Origin: Afipia sp. Root123D2
GTDB taxonomy: Bacteria; Pseudomonadota; Alphaproteobacteria; Rhizobiales; Xanthobacteraceae
Assembly: GCF_001425835.1 (NCBI RefSeq)
Contig: NZ_LMDP01000001.1
Location: 993,476-1,057,475 of the forward strand
Direction: 5' to 3'
DNA length: 64,000 bases
Every line of letters begins with the position of its first letter. Positions within the stretch are counted from its first letter, which is position 1. The position numbers were made by a program, and so were the translations under genes. Below the pieces are notes generated by a model, which saw only the letters and a list, made by a program, of their open reading frames with translations, did no database searches and was not told the DNA's origin. This document shows positions 1-8,955 of this stretch, one piece after another.

Positions 1-21
1 GTGCGGCCGCGAGGATTGGTC

Positions 22-49
22 GATCGAACGCACATTTGTGCATTCGATC
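22..49. terminator. imperfect hairpin downstream of the NDH-2-like gene
   Basis: Seven-base arms (gatcgaa / ttcgatc) surround an inner cac/gtg pairing with an attt loop. It lies just past the stop of the minus-strand flavoprotein gene, where a terminator would be expected. There is no clear T-run, so this is only a possible terminator. Confidence 0.25.
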
Positions 50-70
50 CGATGAGTTTGACGCGCGTGC

Positions 71-1276
71 TTACACTTCCGTTACATGCTCCGGATCGGC
101 CGAGGCCAGTGCCGCGGCGCGCTCGGCTTTCGGCGGATAGATCCAGACCGTGTTGATTTCCTGCTTGGTCTTTTTCGCCTTCGCGCCGACCATCTCCACC
201 TTGCGTTCCCAACCGCGAGTGAACAGCGCACCGGCTTCGCCAAGATCGAGGCAAGTGACATAGCCTTCCTGGTGATAGGGCCGCGTCGGAACGCCCACCA
301 ATTCGGCGGCCGCATTGTTGCCCGCGAAGGCACCCATCCGCGTCGCGTGCTGGCATGACATCAGCGCGTAGTTTCCGACGCCGTCGCACGCTGCGCGTGC
401 CGCATCGCCCGTCGCGAAGACAGCAGGCACGGAAGCGACCCGGAGACGGTTATCGACGAGAAGCCGGCCAAAATTATCGCGTTCAGCTGGAATTTGTGTT
501 GTGAGCGGATTGGCGCGCATACCGGCAGCCCAGATAACAGTCGCGCTTTCGATACGCTCGCCGTTGGTAAGCGTGACACCGGACTTGTCCAGTGTTGCGA
601 CGCCGGCTCCGAGGCGGGTCTCGATGCCGAGCATGCGAAGGGCTTCCTCTATGATGGGACGAGCACCGGCTCCCATGTCCGGAGCAATCGCCTCGTTCCG
701 TCCGACGATGATAACGCGCGGTGAGGCATCCTTCCCAAGGATGGCGCGAAGCCGTGCAGGCATCTCCGTGGCAACCTCGATGCCGGTAAACCCGCCGCCC
801 GCAACAACGATGGTATCGCGCATTTCCGAGACGGGCCATTTTGGGAGATCATGCAGATGGCGGTCGAGGGCAATGGCGTCACCGAGCTGATCGACGCTGA
901 ATCCATGCTCGGCGAGGCCCGGAATATTCGGGCGGAACAGACGGCTGCCAGTGGCGATCACCAGGCGATGATAGGGGACCGTCTTGCGGTCGCCTTTGAC
1001 GCCGACGACGCTGACGGTCCGGGCCCTGCTGTCGATGTTGTCGACTGTGCCCTGCACGTAGACCACGTTGACGGCATTGAGCACGTCCAGCAGCGGTGCC
1101 GTCAGGGTTTCCGGCTTCGGCTCATAAAGCCGCGGACGAACCACCAGCGTCGGCTCCGGTGCGACCAGTGCGATCTCGAGTTCTTCGGGCGAAACGCCTT
1201 CGATGTCCCGCAAGCGGGCGGCGGACAGTGCCGCATACATTCCGGCGAAGCCGGCACCTACAATAACGAGTCTCAT
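71..1276 (-). CDS. NAD(P)/FAD-dependent oxidoreductase, NDH-2-like
   Basis: A 401-residue flavoprotein of the pyridine nucleotide-disulphide oxidoreductase fold. An N-terminal FAD-binding Rossmann motif (VGAGFAGMYAAL, residues 6-17) is followed by a second NAD(P)-binding glycine motif (VVAGGGFTGIEV, about 157-168) and a late FAD-contacting FATGDAA segment. This layout and length match type II NADH dehydrogenases and related membrane-associated oxidoreductases, which pass electrons from NADH to quinone without pumping protons. No transmembrane segment is obvious. The ATG start has a GGAG about nine bases upstream. The gene faces the same way as the hydrolase and AraC genes behind it. The electron acceptor cannot be told from sequence. 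Confidence 0.85.
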   Translation of the reverse strand: MRLVIVGAGFAGMYAALSAARLRDIEGVSPEELEIALVAPEPTLVVRPRLYEPKPETLTAPLLDVLNAVNVVYVQGTVDNIDSRARTVSVVGVKGDRKTVPYHRLVIATGSRLFRPNIPGLAEHGFSVDQLGDAIALDRHLHDLPKWPVSEMRDTIVVAGGGFTGIEVATEMPARLRAILGKDASPRVIIVGRNEAIAPDMGAGARPIIEEALRMLGIETRLGAGVATLDKSGVTLTNGERIESATVIWAAGMRANPLTTQIPAERDNFGRLLVDNRLRVASVPAVFATGDAARAACDGVGNYALMSCQHATRMGAFAGNNAAAELVGVPTRPYHQEGYVTCLDLGEAGALFTRGWERKVEMVGAKAKKTKQEINTVWIYPPKAERAAALASADPEHVTEV

Positions 1277-1399
1277 GTTTTCTACTCCGTGGTTTGTAGA
1301 TCAGGTGGAGTTTGGAAGGTCCGCGCGTCATCGTTGCCGCTCCTGATGAGCGGAGAGAGACAGTCATCGCGACGCGCGGAATTCGGAGTGCTGTGCCGT

Positions 1400-2389
1400 C
1401 TAGGCCTTGATGAAGGTCAGAATGTCGGCATTGACGATATCGGCGTGGGTCGTGCAGATACCGTGCGGTAACTTTTCGTAGATCTTGAGCTTGCTGTTCT
1501 GCAGGAGCTTCGCCGACAGGGGTGCAGAGTTGCCGACCGGAACGATTTGATCGTCATCACCATGCAGCACCAGTGCTGGTAAGGTGATGCTCTTCAGGTC
1601 CTCGGTGAAGTCGGTCTCTGAAAAGGCCTTGATGCCGTCGTACTGCGCTTTCGCGCTTCCTGTCATGCTCTGGCGCCACCAGTTCCAGATGACAGCCCGC
1701 GAAGGTTTGGCATTGGGGCGATTATAGCCAAAAAACGGACCACTCGCGCAATCCAAATAGAACTGCGAGCGATTGGCCGCAAGTTCGGTGCGAATCCCAT
1801 CGAACGCTCCGATGGGCAGGCCCCCGGGATTTGCAGGGGTCTTCAGCATCAACGGCGGAACGGCCGAGATCAGGACGAGCTTGGCAACGCGGCCTTTGCC
1901 ATGGCGTGCAACATAGCGGGCTGCCTCGCCGCCGCCGGTGGAGTGGCCGATGTGGATCGTATTGCGCAGATCTAGATGTTCGACCAGCGCGGCCACGTCC
2001 GCCGCGTAATGATCCATGTCGTGCCCCTCGCTCACCTGTGTTGACCGGCCGTGGCCACGGCGGTCATGGGCGATGACGCGAAAGCCCTTGCTGAGAAAGA
2101 AGAGCATCTGGTTATCCCAGTCGTCGGAACTCAACGGCCAGCCATGATGAAATACAATTGGCTGGGCGGATTTCGGACCCCAGTCCTTGTAAAACAACTG
2201 AACGCCGTCTCGGGTCGTAATGGACGTCATCGTATCAATCCCTTGCTTATTGCGAGTTGAGGTAGATCCTTGTTCACCGGCTACCGATGAGAAATGAAAT
2301 GTGGACGAGATGCCGTACATGAACGCTGATGCCAGGACGCTTCGCCTTGATGGGGCTAAGAGAAGCCCGATCTTCTTTTTGCAGACCAT
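1400..2389 (-). CDS. alpha/beta hydrolase, non-haem chloroperoxidase type, possible Tat signal
   Basis: Alpha/beta hydrolase with the catalytic triad visible: nucleophile Ser150 in GHSTGG, an acid in HGDDDQ (about 279) and His309 in [17 protein letters not shown] is typical of the non-haem chloroperoxidase/esterase subgroup. Two starts are possible. The ATG at 2389 has GGAG eight bases upstream and adds 53 residues containing SRRSVLA and a hydrophobic stretch, like a twin-arginine export signal. The ATG at 2230 has AAGGGA upstream and gives a 276-residue cytoplasmic form of the usual family length. I annotate the longer form. The substrate is unknown. The AraC-type gene just upstream on the same strand could control it. 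Confidence 0.8.
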   Translation of the reverse strand: MVCKKKIGLLLAPSRRSVLASAFMYGISSTFHFSSVAGEQGSTSTRNKQGIDTMTSITTRDGVQLFYKDWGPKSAQPIVFHHGWPLSSDDWDNQMLFFLSKGFRVIAHDRRGHGRSTQVSEGHDMDHYAADVAALVEHLDLRNTIHIGHSTGGGEAARYVARHGKGRVAKLVLISAVPPLMLKTPANPGGLPIGAFDGIRTELAANRSQFYLDCASGPFFGYNRPNAKPSRAVIWNWWRQSMTGSAKAQYDGIKAFSETDFTEDLKSITLPALVLHGDDDQIVPVGNSAPLSAKLLQNSKLKIYEKLPHGICTTHADIVNADILTFIKA

Positions 2390-2490
2390 TCTATTGTCTC
2401 CGTCTTCCTAGGCGTGGACACGATGGTGGTTTAGCGAGGCCTGTCATTCGCTGCGCCAGAGCGATTGGCGCACTTGAAGAGAAATTGCGG

Positions 2491-3432
2491 CTAACGTCTG
2501 CGTTTGCGCCAATCGGTCGGCGTTTCTCCTGTGAGCTTGCGGAATGCGGCAGCAAAGGCGGTCTGCGAGGTATAACCCAGCGATGCGGCGACCATCGCGA
2601 TCGAGTTGTCGGTGTTACGCAGCATGTTCATGGCTTGCTCCAGCCGATATCTTCGCAGCCAGTTGTGGGGTGAAAGGCCTGTGCTTGCCTTGAAGGCGCG
2701 GCAGAAATGAAAGCGAGATAGCCCCGAATCGGAGGCCAGTGCGGCGAGAGATACATCTGCATCGCTATCCGATCGCAGACGCTCGATCGCCCGCGCTAGT
2801 ACGGTTGGCGCGAGGCCGCCAAGTGCAGGTTGATAGGCAGGCGTCCTGCCGGTGTGTGCGGACAACAAGCGCGTAGCCAAAAGATCGCTTAGTTGTTGCC
2901 TGAAGAACGTATCCAGCGTGTGATTGCCTTCCGCGACATCCGCCGCGCTTGTCAGCAGGCGCGACGTCACCAGATCGGGAAGGGCCGTCCGTTCCAGCAG
3001 ATCGGTAGGCGCGGCAATGCTGGCTTCGAGAGCCAGACGTGCAAGCGTTGCTCCTGGAAGATAGAGCTGAATGATATTCATGGGCTGGTAGATGTCCCAT
3101 CGTGACGTCGAGCCAGCGGGGATAATGGTCACGGTGCCGTCACGTGCGGTGCCGGATACAATTGAATTGCCGTTTCGCCGTTCCAGCCGCTGTACGGTGC
3201 CGACATATGTCATGATCACATGATCAGTCATCGGTTCGACGATCTCGTGAAATGGGTCGTGGCTCCATTGAGCGATCGCACCTCCCGACAGGTCCGATGC
3301 AATCCGAACCGGCGCGGTCTTGAGAACGCGCGACATCTCGTTCACCGGGCGGCGGAGACCGGCGACCGGTGCGCTGTCTCGGTCGTTGGTTTGAGAACAT
3401 GGCGAGGAGTCGACGCGACACGGGTTGCTCAT
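2491..3432 (-). CDS. AraC family transcriptional regulator
   Basis: A 313-residue regulator. The N-terminal two thirds form a cupin-like sensing region. The last about 100 residues hold two helix-turn-helix units, with SLAALASDSGLSRFHFCRAF first and SIAMVAASLGYTSQTAFAAAF second, followed by the typical GETPTDWRK ending. The ATG at 3432 has GGGGG about eight bases upstream; an internal ATG at 3336 is an alternative, and the reading frame stays open upstream to 3555. It lies on the same strand as the alpha/beta hydrolase, 101 bases from its long-form start, and probably regulates it. The inducer is unknown. Confidence 0.88.
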   Translation of the reverse strand: MSNPCRVDSSPCSQTNDRDSAPVAGLRRPVNEMSRVLKTAPVRIASDLSGGAIAQWSHDPFHEIVEPMTDHVIMTYVGTVQRLERRNGNSIVSGTARDGTVTIIPAGSTSRWDIYQPMNIIQLYLPGATLARLALEASIAAPTDLLERTALPDLVTSRLLTSAADVAEGNHTLDTFFRQQLSDLLATRLLSAHTGRTPAYQPALGGLAPTVLARAIERLRSDSDADVSLAALASDSGLSRFHFCRAFKASTGLSPHNWLRRYRLEQAMNMLRNTDNSIAMVAASLGYTSQTAFAAAFRKLTGETPTDWRKRRR

Positions 3433-3967
3433 TGCGGCACCCCCGGACGGCATGGCGCGCAAACGAAATGCCGGTTGCCGCGCTTTCCCATGACGTAGGT
3501 CCAGGCTGGAAAATTCATGGCGGCTTCCCTCGCGTAACCGCACCCTTACGGCCATTGAAGACCTTCAGGCGCCTTGGTTGACGCGGGAAAACTGCGAGAT
3601 TTCTGAAAGTGCCGGTACTGTCTCTTGGAATAGCTCGCGCCTGTCGATGGTCAGGTTGACCTCGGCCCTGGTCGAGCAGGATGGCCTCTGAAGCGTCATC
3701 CGATGGGGTGATCGGTGAAGGCAGGAGATCAGTTTGCGCCCGCCGCTGCGCCAGAGTAATTGCCGCGATTGAAGAGAGCTTGCGGTGAAAGGATACGCCG
3801 TCGCGGCCGGAAGCCGGCCGCTTCCATGGTTTGGCGCAATTGCCTATCATGGATTTCCATAGGATGCCGTCAGGCCCTGCCATGATAAATTTTCATCGAA
3901 ATCCCTGAGTTGGGTGTGATGCCAAGCCAGGGGCCGATGCGGCGGGCTATCGCGCCGGGAGCCGTCG
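3433..3967. other. intergenic region between divergent AraC and histidine kinase genes
   Basis: About 535 bases between two divergent start sites, so it must hold promoters for both. A short inverted repeat (atgga-tt-tccat) sits near 3850-3862, with AT-rich sequence around 3880-3900, which could be part of the kinase promoter. An open frame on the minus strand (3515-3883) has no recognisable protein character. I see nothing else. Confidence 0.4.
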
Positions 3968-6832
3968 ATGACACTTGGAGTGCCTTATGTGGATCGCCTT
4001 GGCCTTGCGCTTGCGGGCTGCGGCATCGGGTTCGTTTCGGCGCAACTGGTCAATGTGCCGATCGGCCATATCACCGTAGTTGCCGCCCTGGTGGCCGCTG
4101 TCGGCGTTGCGATCGCCGCCATGGGTAGCTTGAGAGATCGCAAGCGCGTGAAGAGGGCGACCAGCAAGGCTGAACAGGCCATGCGCATCATCGAGAGCAT
4201 GCCCGCACTTGCATGGTTTGCCGATGCGAACGGGAAGTTTCTCTATATGAGCCGTAGTCCCCGGGCATTCACGGGCTTGCCCAGGGAGGACCTCGTTGCC
4301 ACAGAGGATGACGAGTTTGGCTTTCGAAAGGTCATTCATCCCGATGATCTCGACCGGCTTCTCGCAGCCTGGCGGCGCAGCCTCCGAACGGGCAGGGACT
4401 ACCATTGCGAACATCGTATGTGGCGAGCCGGCGCATATCGCTGGTATCGGAGTTCTGGTTTGCCCAAGCGCGATCCCGCCGGCCGCATCGTCGGCTGGTA
4501 CGGCACGACGATCGATATCGACGAACAGAAAATGGCTGAAGCGGCGCTGCGCGAAAGCGAGCGATCGCTACAGCAACTGATCGATACTGTTCCGGTGCTG
4601 ATCTGGTGCCTGTCGCCCGAAGGCAATCCCACGTACTTCAACAAGCAGATGGTTGAATACGGCGGTGTGCTTATCGACGACTTGGGCTCTTCCGAAACGG
4701 AGCGTTTCGACGCGGTCGTCAGGACTATCATACATCCGGATGATGCTGTCGCTGTCAGGAATGCGGTCGCGACCGCAGTCAGGACCGGCGAAGGTTTTTC
4801 GTTGAGGCATCGTCTTCGCCGTTCAGATGGTGTGTATCGGTGGGTCGACGCCCGTGCGGAGCCGATGCGCAATGCCGGAGGCGAAATTGTGCGATGGTAC
4901 GGCGTCTGCCTCGATATCGACGCCCAGATGCACGCCGAGGATGCGTTGCGACAGAGCGAACAAAATCTTCAGCGACTCGTCGACGCCCTGCCAATCCACA
5001 TCTGGAGCTGGACGCCAGCCGGCAAGCTCGCTTACGTCAACAAGCGATCCCTGGAGGATCTCGGCCTCTCCAAAGCAAACTTCGAAGATACCGTAAAGGT
5101 GGCAGAAACACTGGTTCATCCTGAAGATGCACCGGAGGTGCTGCGTATATCGGCCAACTGTCTCAGAACTGGCGACCCTTTCATGATGCGATATCGCCGA
5201 CTTTGGAAAGACGGCAGCTACCGCTGGCTAGAAGGTCGTTGCGAGCCTCTGCGCGATCGAGATGGCACAATCTTGCACTGGTATCAGGTTTCCATCGATA
5301 TCGGCGACCAGGTGCGGGCTGAGGAGGCGCTGCGGAACACGACGCGACAACTGCAGCAAATGATCGATGCAGTGCCCATCAATATCCTGAGCTTCGATGC
5401 TTCGCGCAGGCTCACTTACGCCAGTAAGCGGTATGCGGACGGGGTCGGCTCACCGCCGGCTCATGTCGAGACCTTCGAGGCGTTGGCCAGGCATCTTGCC
5501 CATCCCGACGATCTTCCGGCGATGCTGAAGCGAGCACTGGATGGCTTCACGACCGGAACGCCCTTCGTGAATCGATTTCGGCGGCGTGACAAGGACGGTG
5601 CCTACCCCTGGATCGAGGCTCGTGCTCAACCGCTGCACGATGCGTCTGGCGCGATTGTGCAATGGTATGTTGTTTCAATTGATATCGAGAACGAGGTCCG
5701 GACGCAGGAAGAACTCCGCGAACGAGAACGATTTTTGTGGCAGCTCGTGGAAACGCTTCCGGCCATGATTGATTGTGCTTCTCCGAAAGGGGAGCCGATC
5801 TACCGCAGCCAGCGGTTGCGCCAGTTTCTCGGCTACGACCTTGAAGCTCTGGATGGCATGGGCAAAACCCGGTTAGACGCAACGCTCGATGCCGGTGTTC
5901 ATCCCGACGATATTGAAGGTGTCAGGGAACGATATGCACATTGCCTCGCAACCGGTGAGCCGTACGCCCGTCGGCACCGATTACGACGCTTCGATGGTGA
6001 ATATCGCTGGGTCGAGACTCGTGCCGAGGCGATGCGAAATGCCGACGGCGCCATTGTGCAGTGGAATGTCATGTGTCTTGACATCGATGCCGAGGTTCGG
6101 GCGCAGGAGGCGTTGCGTCTTGCACAGGAGAGATTGGCGCGCGCCAGTCAGGCGGCGAGCCTTGCCGAACTCTCGGCCTCGATCGCCCATGAAGTGAACC
6201 AACCGCTGGCCGCTGTTGTTGCCAACTCATATGCCTGCCAGCGCTGGCTCATGGCAGAGCCGCCAAATGCCGAACGAGCCCATCGCACTGTGAAGAGCAT
6301 CATTCGCGATGCCAACGCGGCCGCTGATGTCGTTAGCCGCATACGTGCCTTGTTCAGACAGTCGATGGATTCCCGCAGTTCTGCTGCGATCGGCAGCATC
6401 ATGGCTGAAGTCCGAGAGCTTATGGCGGAAGAGGCGATGCGCCGCTCCGTGCAAATGCACATCAATGTGGAGGATCGTCTGCCGCCTGTCGAAGTCGATC
6501 GGGTTCAGCTTCAGCAGGTTCTGATCAATCTCATACGAAACGGGATGGAGGCGATGGACGCCCTTGGCGGCGACAAGATCCTGCAGGTTTGCGCACGCGA
6601 ACTCGGAGATTCGGTGCAGGTCGAGGTCAGCGACCGCGGCGGCGGTATAGAAAGTCCGGACAGGATTTTCGAGCCGTTCTTTACGACAAAGGCGCAGGGA
6701 ATGGGCATGGGGCTCGCCATCTGTCGATCCATCATCGAATCCCATGGTGGAAAGCTGTGGGTTGAAACGAACAAGTCGCATGGCACAACGTTCCTCTTTA
6801 CGTTGCCAATCCAGGCGAAAGAAGCGGCATGA
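3968..6832 (+). CDS. membrane-anchored sensor histidine kinase with five PAS domains
   Basis: A 954-residue kinase. Two hydrophobic segments (about 9-28 and 33-52) anchor the N-terminus. Five consecutive PAS/PAC modules follow, at roughly 72-193, 201-327, 335-455, 460-582 and 590-715; all carry an HPDD/HPED-type motif (a PAS_3 hallmark) and end in a WY-x-IDI or WN-x-LDI segment. The catalytic core is complete: phospho-acceptor His741 in SIAHEVNQPL (FixL-like H box), N box NLIRNGMEAM, G1 DRGGGI, F box FEPFFTTK and G2 GMGMGLAI. No haem- or flavin-binding residue could be assigned confidently, so the signal is unknown. Its stop overlaps the next start (ATGA), showing translational coupling to a FixJ-type regulator. 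Confidence 0.9.
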   Translation: MTLGVPYVDRLGLALAGCGIGFVSAQLVNVPIGHITVVAALVAAVGVAIAAMGSLRDRKRVKRATSKAEQAMRIIESMPALAWFADANGKFLYMSRSPRAFTGLPREDLVATEDDEFGFRKVIHPDDLDRLLAAWRRSLRTGRDYHCEHRMWRAGAYRWYRSSGLPKRDPAGRIVGWYGTTIDIDEQKMAEAALRESERSLQQLIDTVPVLIWCLSPEGNPTYFNKQMVEYGGVLIDDLGSSETERFDAVVRTIIHPDDAVAVRNAVATAVRTGEGFSLRHRLRRSDGVYRWVDARAEPMRNAGGEIVRWYGVCLDIDAQMHAEDALRQSEQNLQRLVDALPIHIWSWTPAGKLAYVNKRSLEDLGLSKANFEDTVKVAETLVHPEDAPEVLRISANCLRTGDPFMMRYRRLWKDGSYRWLEGRCEPLRDRDGTILHWYQVSIDIGDQVRAEEALRNTTRQLQQMIDAVPINILSFDASRRLTYASKRYADGVGSPPAHVETFEALARHLAHPDDLPAMLKRALDGFTTGTPFVNRFRRRDKDGAYPWIEARAQPLHDASGAIVQWYVVSIDIENEVRTQEELRERERFLWQLVETLPAMIDCASPKGEPIYRSQRLRQFLGYDLEALDGMGKTRLDATLDAGVHPDDIEGVRERYAHCLATGEPYARRHRLRRFDGEYRWVETRAEAMRNADGAIVQWNVMCLDIDAEVRAQEALRLAQERLARASQAASLAELSASIAHEVNQPLAAVVANSYACQRWLMAEPPNAERAHRTVKSIIRDANAAADVVSRIRALFRQSMDSRSSAAIGSIMAEVRELMAEEAMRRSVQMHINVEDRLPPVEVDRVQLQQVLINLIRNGMEAMDALGGDKILQVCARELGDSVQVEVSDRGGGIESPDRIFEPFFTTKAQGMGMGLAICRSIIESHGGKLWVETNKSHGTTFLFTLPIQAKEAA

Positions 6833-7470
6833 GTGACGAAGACTACATCGTCTTTATCGTGGACGACGATGCCGCAATTCGGGAAGCACTTGGCGAATTG
6901 CTGACATCATACGGAGTGACGACGATGACGTTCGCTTCCGCCGGCGCTTATATGGATGTGGAGAAGCCCAGGAAACCGGCCTGTCTTATTCTCGATGTCG
7001 AACTGCCGGACATCAACGGTCTGGATCTGCAGGGTCAGATTGCGGACGGTGATCATCCGCCAATCGTGTTCATTACCGGACATGGCGACATTCCGTCGTC
7101 GGTGCGCGCCATCAGGCGCGGCGCTGTGGACTTTCTGACCAAGCCATTCAGTGACGTGGACCTTATGCGGGCGATCCGTGCGGCGGTTGCACAGGACAGG
7201 CGAGTGCATGCGGAGCGGGCGGACCTCGATGTTCTCAGGCACCGCTATAACGAATTGACGCCGCGCGAGCGAGAAGTATTGCCCCTTGTGATCAGCGGGT
7301 TGCTTAACAAGCAGGCGGCCGCAGAACTCGGGATCAGCGAGGTGACCCTGCAGATTCACCGCAGAAACGTGATGCAGAAGATGGCGGCGGCATCGTTGGC
7401 CGATCTCGTACGCATTGCGGAACGGTTGAAAATCCCGGTGACTCATTCGCGCCGGACAGGAGAAGAATAA
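6829..7470 (+). CDS. FixJ/NarL-type response regulator
   Basis: A 213-residue regulator: receiver domain (residues 8-120) with acidic pocket DDD and phospho-acceptor Asp56 in ILDVELPD, then a LuxR-type DNA-binding domain starting LTPREREVLPLV (about 143-205). KPF marks the conserved receiver lysine. The ATG overlaps the kinase stop, making it the likely cognate partner of the five-PAS kinase. The architecture matches FixJ (receiver plus LuxR HTH, short linker), but it is not proposed to be the nitrogen-fixation FixJ, since no fix genes are nearby. Targets are unknown. Confidence 0.88.
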   Translation: MSDEDYIVFIVDDDAAIREALGELLTSYGVTTMTFASAGAYMDVEKPRKPACLILDVELPDINGLDLQGQIADGDHPPIVFITGHGDIPSSVRAIRRGAVDFLTKPFSDVDLMRAIRAAVAQDRRVHAERADLDVLRHRYNELTPREREVLPLVISGLLNKQAAAELGISEVTLQIHRRNVMQKMAAASLADLVRIAERLKIPVTHSRRTGEE

Positions 7471-7472
7471 GC

Positions 7473-7865
7473 GTGAACAAAAAATCTGTCATCGCGGTGG
7501 TCGACGACGATCCGAGAGTTCTTGAGTCACTTGAGAACCTGTTTGAATCGGCCGGCTATTCGGTTTTGACTTTTCAATCAGGTCCATCATTGCTCGGCAC
7601 TGGTTTATCGGAGGTCGACTGTCTGATCACCGACATCGGCATGGCGGGTATGGATGGTTTTGAATTGCTGGACCTGGTCAAAAAGGTGCGGCCAAGGCTG
7701 CCGGTGTTTCTTTTGACCGGCCGTCATGAGATCGGCGATCAGCATCGCGCGACTGGCAAAGACATTAGCGGCTTCTTCATGAAACCATTCGGTGGTCAGG
7801 ATTTGCTCGCAGCCATCGATCGTACGTTGCGCAATACCAATCTGGAGGGCGAAAATGATCAATGA
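7473..7865 (+). CDS. single-domain response regulator (receiver only)
   Basis: A 130-residue receiver domain with no output domain. It has the acidic pair DDDP near the N-terminus, a phospho-acceptor Asp in LITDIGMAGMDG and the conserved lysine in FMKPFGG. It starts with GTG two bases after the preceding stop. Its end overlaps the next start by about ten bases, so it is translated in one operon with both FixJ-type regulators. Stand-alone receivers often serve as phosphate sinks or relay intermediates; that role here is inference. Confidence 0.85.
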   Translation: MNKKSVIAVVDDDPRVLESLENLFESAGYSVLTFQSGPSLLGTGLSEVDCLITDIGMAGMDGFELLDLVKKVRPRLPVFLLTGRHEIGDQHRATGKDISGFFMKPFGGQDLLAAIDRTLRNTNLEGENDQ

Positions 7866-8610
7866 TCCAATAGGGCTCCGAAGATCGACATATCAACGGC
7901 CGATCACTTTATCAGATCAGCCTGTCGTGATGATCGTAGATGACGATGCATCGGTGCGCGATGCCGTGCAGAATCTCATGTTGTCAGCCGGCATGGAATG
8001 CATCGCGTTTGCGTCGACAGGCGAACTGCTTGCTGCGAAGGCGCTCGACCGGCCGGGTTGCCTTGTTCTCGATGTCCGTATGCCGGGATCGAGCGGCCTG
8101 GACCTGCAGCGGCATCTTGCTGCAACCGGTAACCCAAAGCCGATCGTGTTTTTGACCGGCTATGGTGATATTCCGATGAGTGTTGAGGCAATGAAGGGCG
8201 GCGCCGTCGACTTCCTGACGAAGCCGGTTCGCGACCAAACGTTGCTGGATGCGGTGATCGCCGGCATTGACCGCGATGTGGCGTACCGCGCCAAAGCACT
8301 TGCCGTCAGGATCAATGTCGAACGCCTGGAAAAGCTGACCCCTCGCGAGCGGCAAGTTTTGCACGAAGTTGCGCGCGGGCGGGTCAACAAGCAGATCGCG
8401 TTCGATCTCGGCATCAGCGAGGTGACGGTGAAGCTTCACCGCGGCAATCTCATGCGGAAGATGCAAGCCGGTTCAATTGGTGAACTGATCCGGATTTGGG
8501 AGGTCCTGCCCGCTGCAGCGCGCGAAATGTGCGGGCGGTCCATAAGCCCGGCGATAGGAGCTGCTGGAGGTGCGGGACATCGCGAAAATTACCATTTCGC
8601 GTCAAAGTGA
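7855..8610 (+). CDS. FixJ-type response regulator, second in the operon
   Basis: A 251-residue regulator starting at the ATG at 7855, which overlaps the end of the lone receiver gene. The receiver has an acidic pocket (VDDDAS), phospho-acceptor Asp in LVLDVRMPG and the lysine in LTKPV. A LuxR-type HTH (LTPRERQVLHEVARG, then GISEVTVKLHRGNLMRKM) follows. About 35 extra residues trail the HTH (from EVLPAAAREM to the end) with no recognisable motif, unlike the first regulator. A longer frame exists from 7792, but that start would lie well inside the upstream gene. Confidence 0.87.
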   Translation: MINDPIGLRRSTYQRPITLSDQPVVMIVDDDASVRDAVQNLMLSAGMECIAFASTGELLAAKALDRPGCLVLDVRMPGSSGLDLQRHLAATGNPKPIVFLTGYGDIPMSVEAMKGGAVDFLTKPVRDQTLLDAVIAGIDRDVAYRAKALAVRINVERLEKLTPRERQVLHEVARGRVNKQIAFDLGISEVTVKLHRGNLMRKMQAGSIGELIRIWEVLPAAAREMCGRSISPAIGAAGGAGHRENYHFASK

Positions 8611-8724
8611 TGAATCGCCCGCGCCTTTAAGCTGACGACCTGTTTGTAGAGGATATTCAGAGGTACACCACGACTCTCGCGGCATCGGCCGTGAATACAC
8701 TGGTTTTTCCTAAATCGTCCGGGC

Positions 8725-8955
8725 CTATCGATTGCTATCATCTTTGCCGTTCGGGCTTCCATCACCTCCGCCGTTGCCCCAACCATTGTTTCCCTTGGTG
8801 TTTCCTCGCCCGCTGGAATGAGCAATGGCGGTCGAAGTCAGGCTGGTCGACAAAAGCATCGTGATTGCGGGAGGTGTGACGGCTGCGAACTTCCCGCAGG
8901 TGGCGAGAAACTTACGGCGGTCCTCGTCGGCTTCCGTCCCTGGAGATTTGCTCAT
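8725..8955 (-). CDS. small Tat-signal protein with Gly/Asn-rich tail
   Basis: A 76-residue protein. Residues about 12-17 read DRRKFL, a twin-arginine motif, followed by a hydrophobic stretch ending near STAIAHS, and then a short tail rich in Gly, Asn and Asp (GNNGWGNGGGDG). After cleavage only about 30 residues would remain. The ATG at 8955 has AAGGG ten bases upstream; an ATG at 8964 lacks a well-spaced site. It faces the FixJ-type regulator and ends 114 bases from it. I recall similar small RRKFLATCG proteins in Bradyrhizobium relatives, but know no function. The signal may act as a membrane anchor rather than a cleaved leader. Confidence 0.65.
   Translation of the reverse strand: MSKSPGTEADEDRRKFLATCGKFAAVTPPAITMLLSTSLTSTAIAHSSGRGNTKGNNGWGNGGGDGSPNGKDDSNR

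Noticed and set aside
3515..3883. 122-residue open frame on the minus strand upstream of the AraC gene
   Set aside because: No start site support, no protein-like segment, and it overlaps the AraC 5' region and the kinase promoter region.
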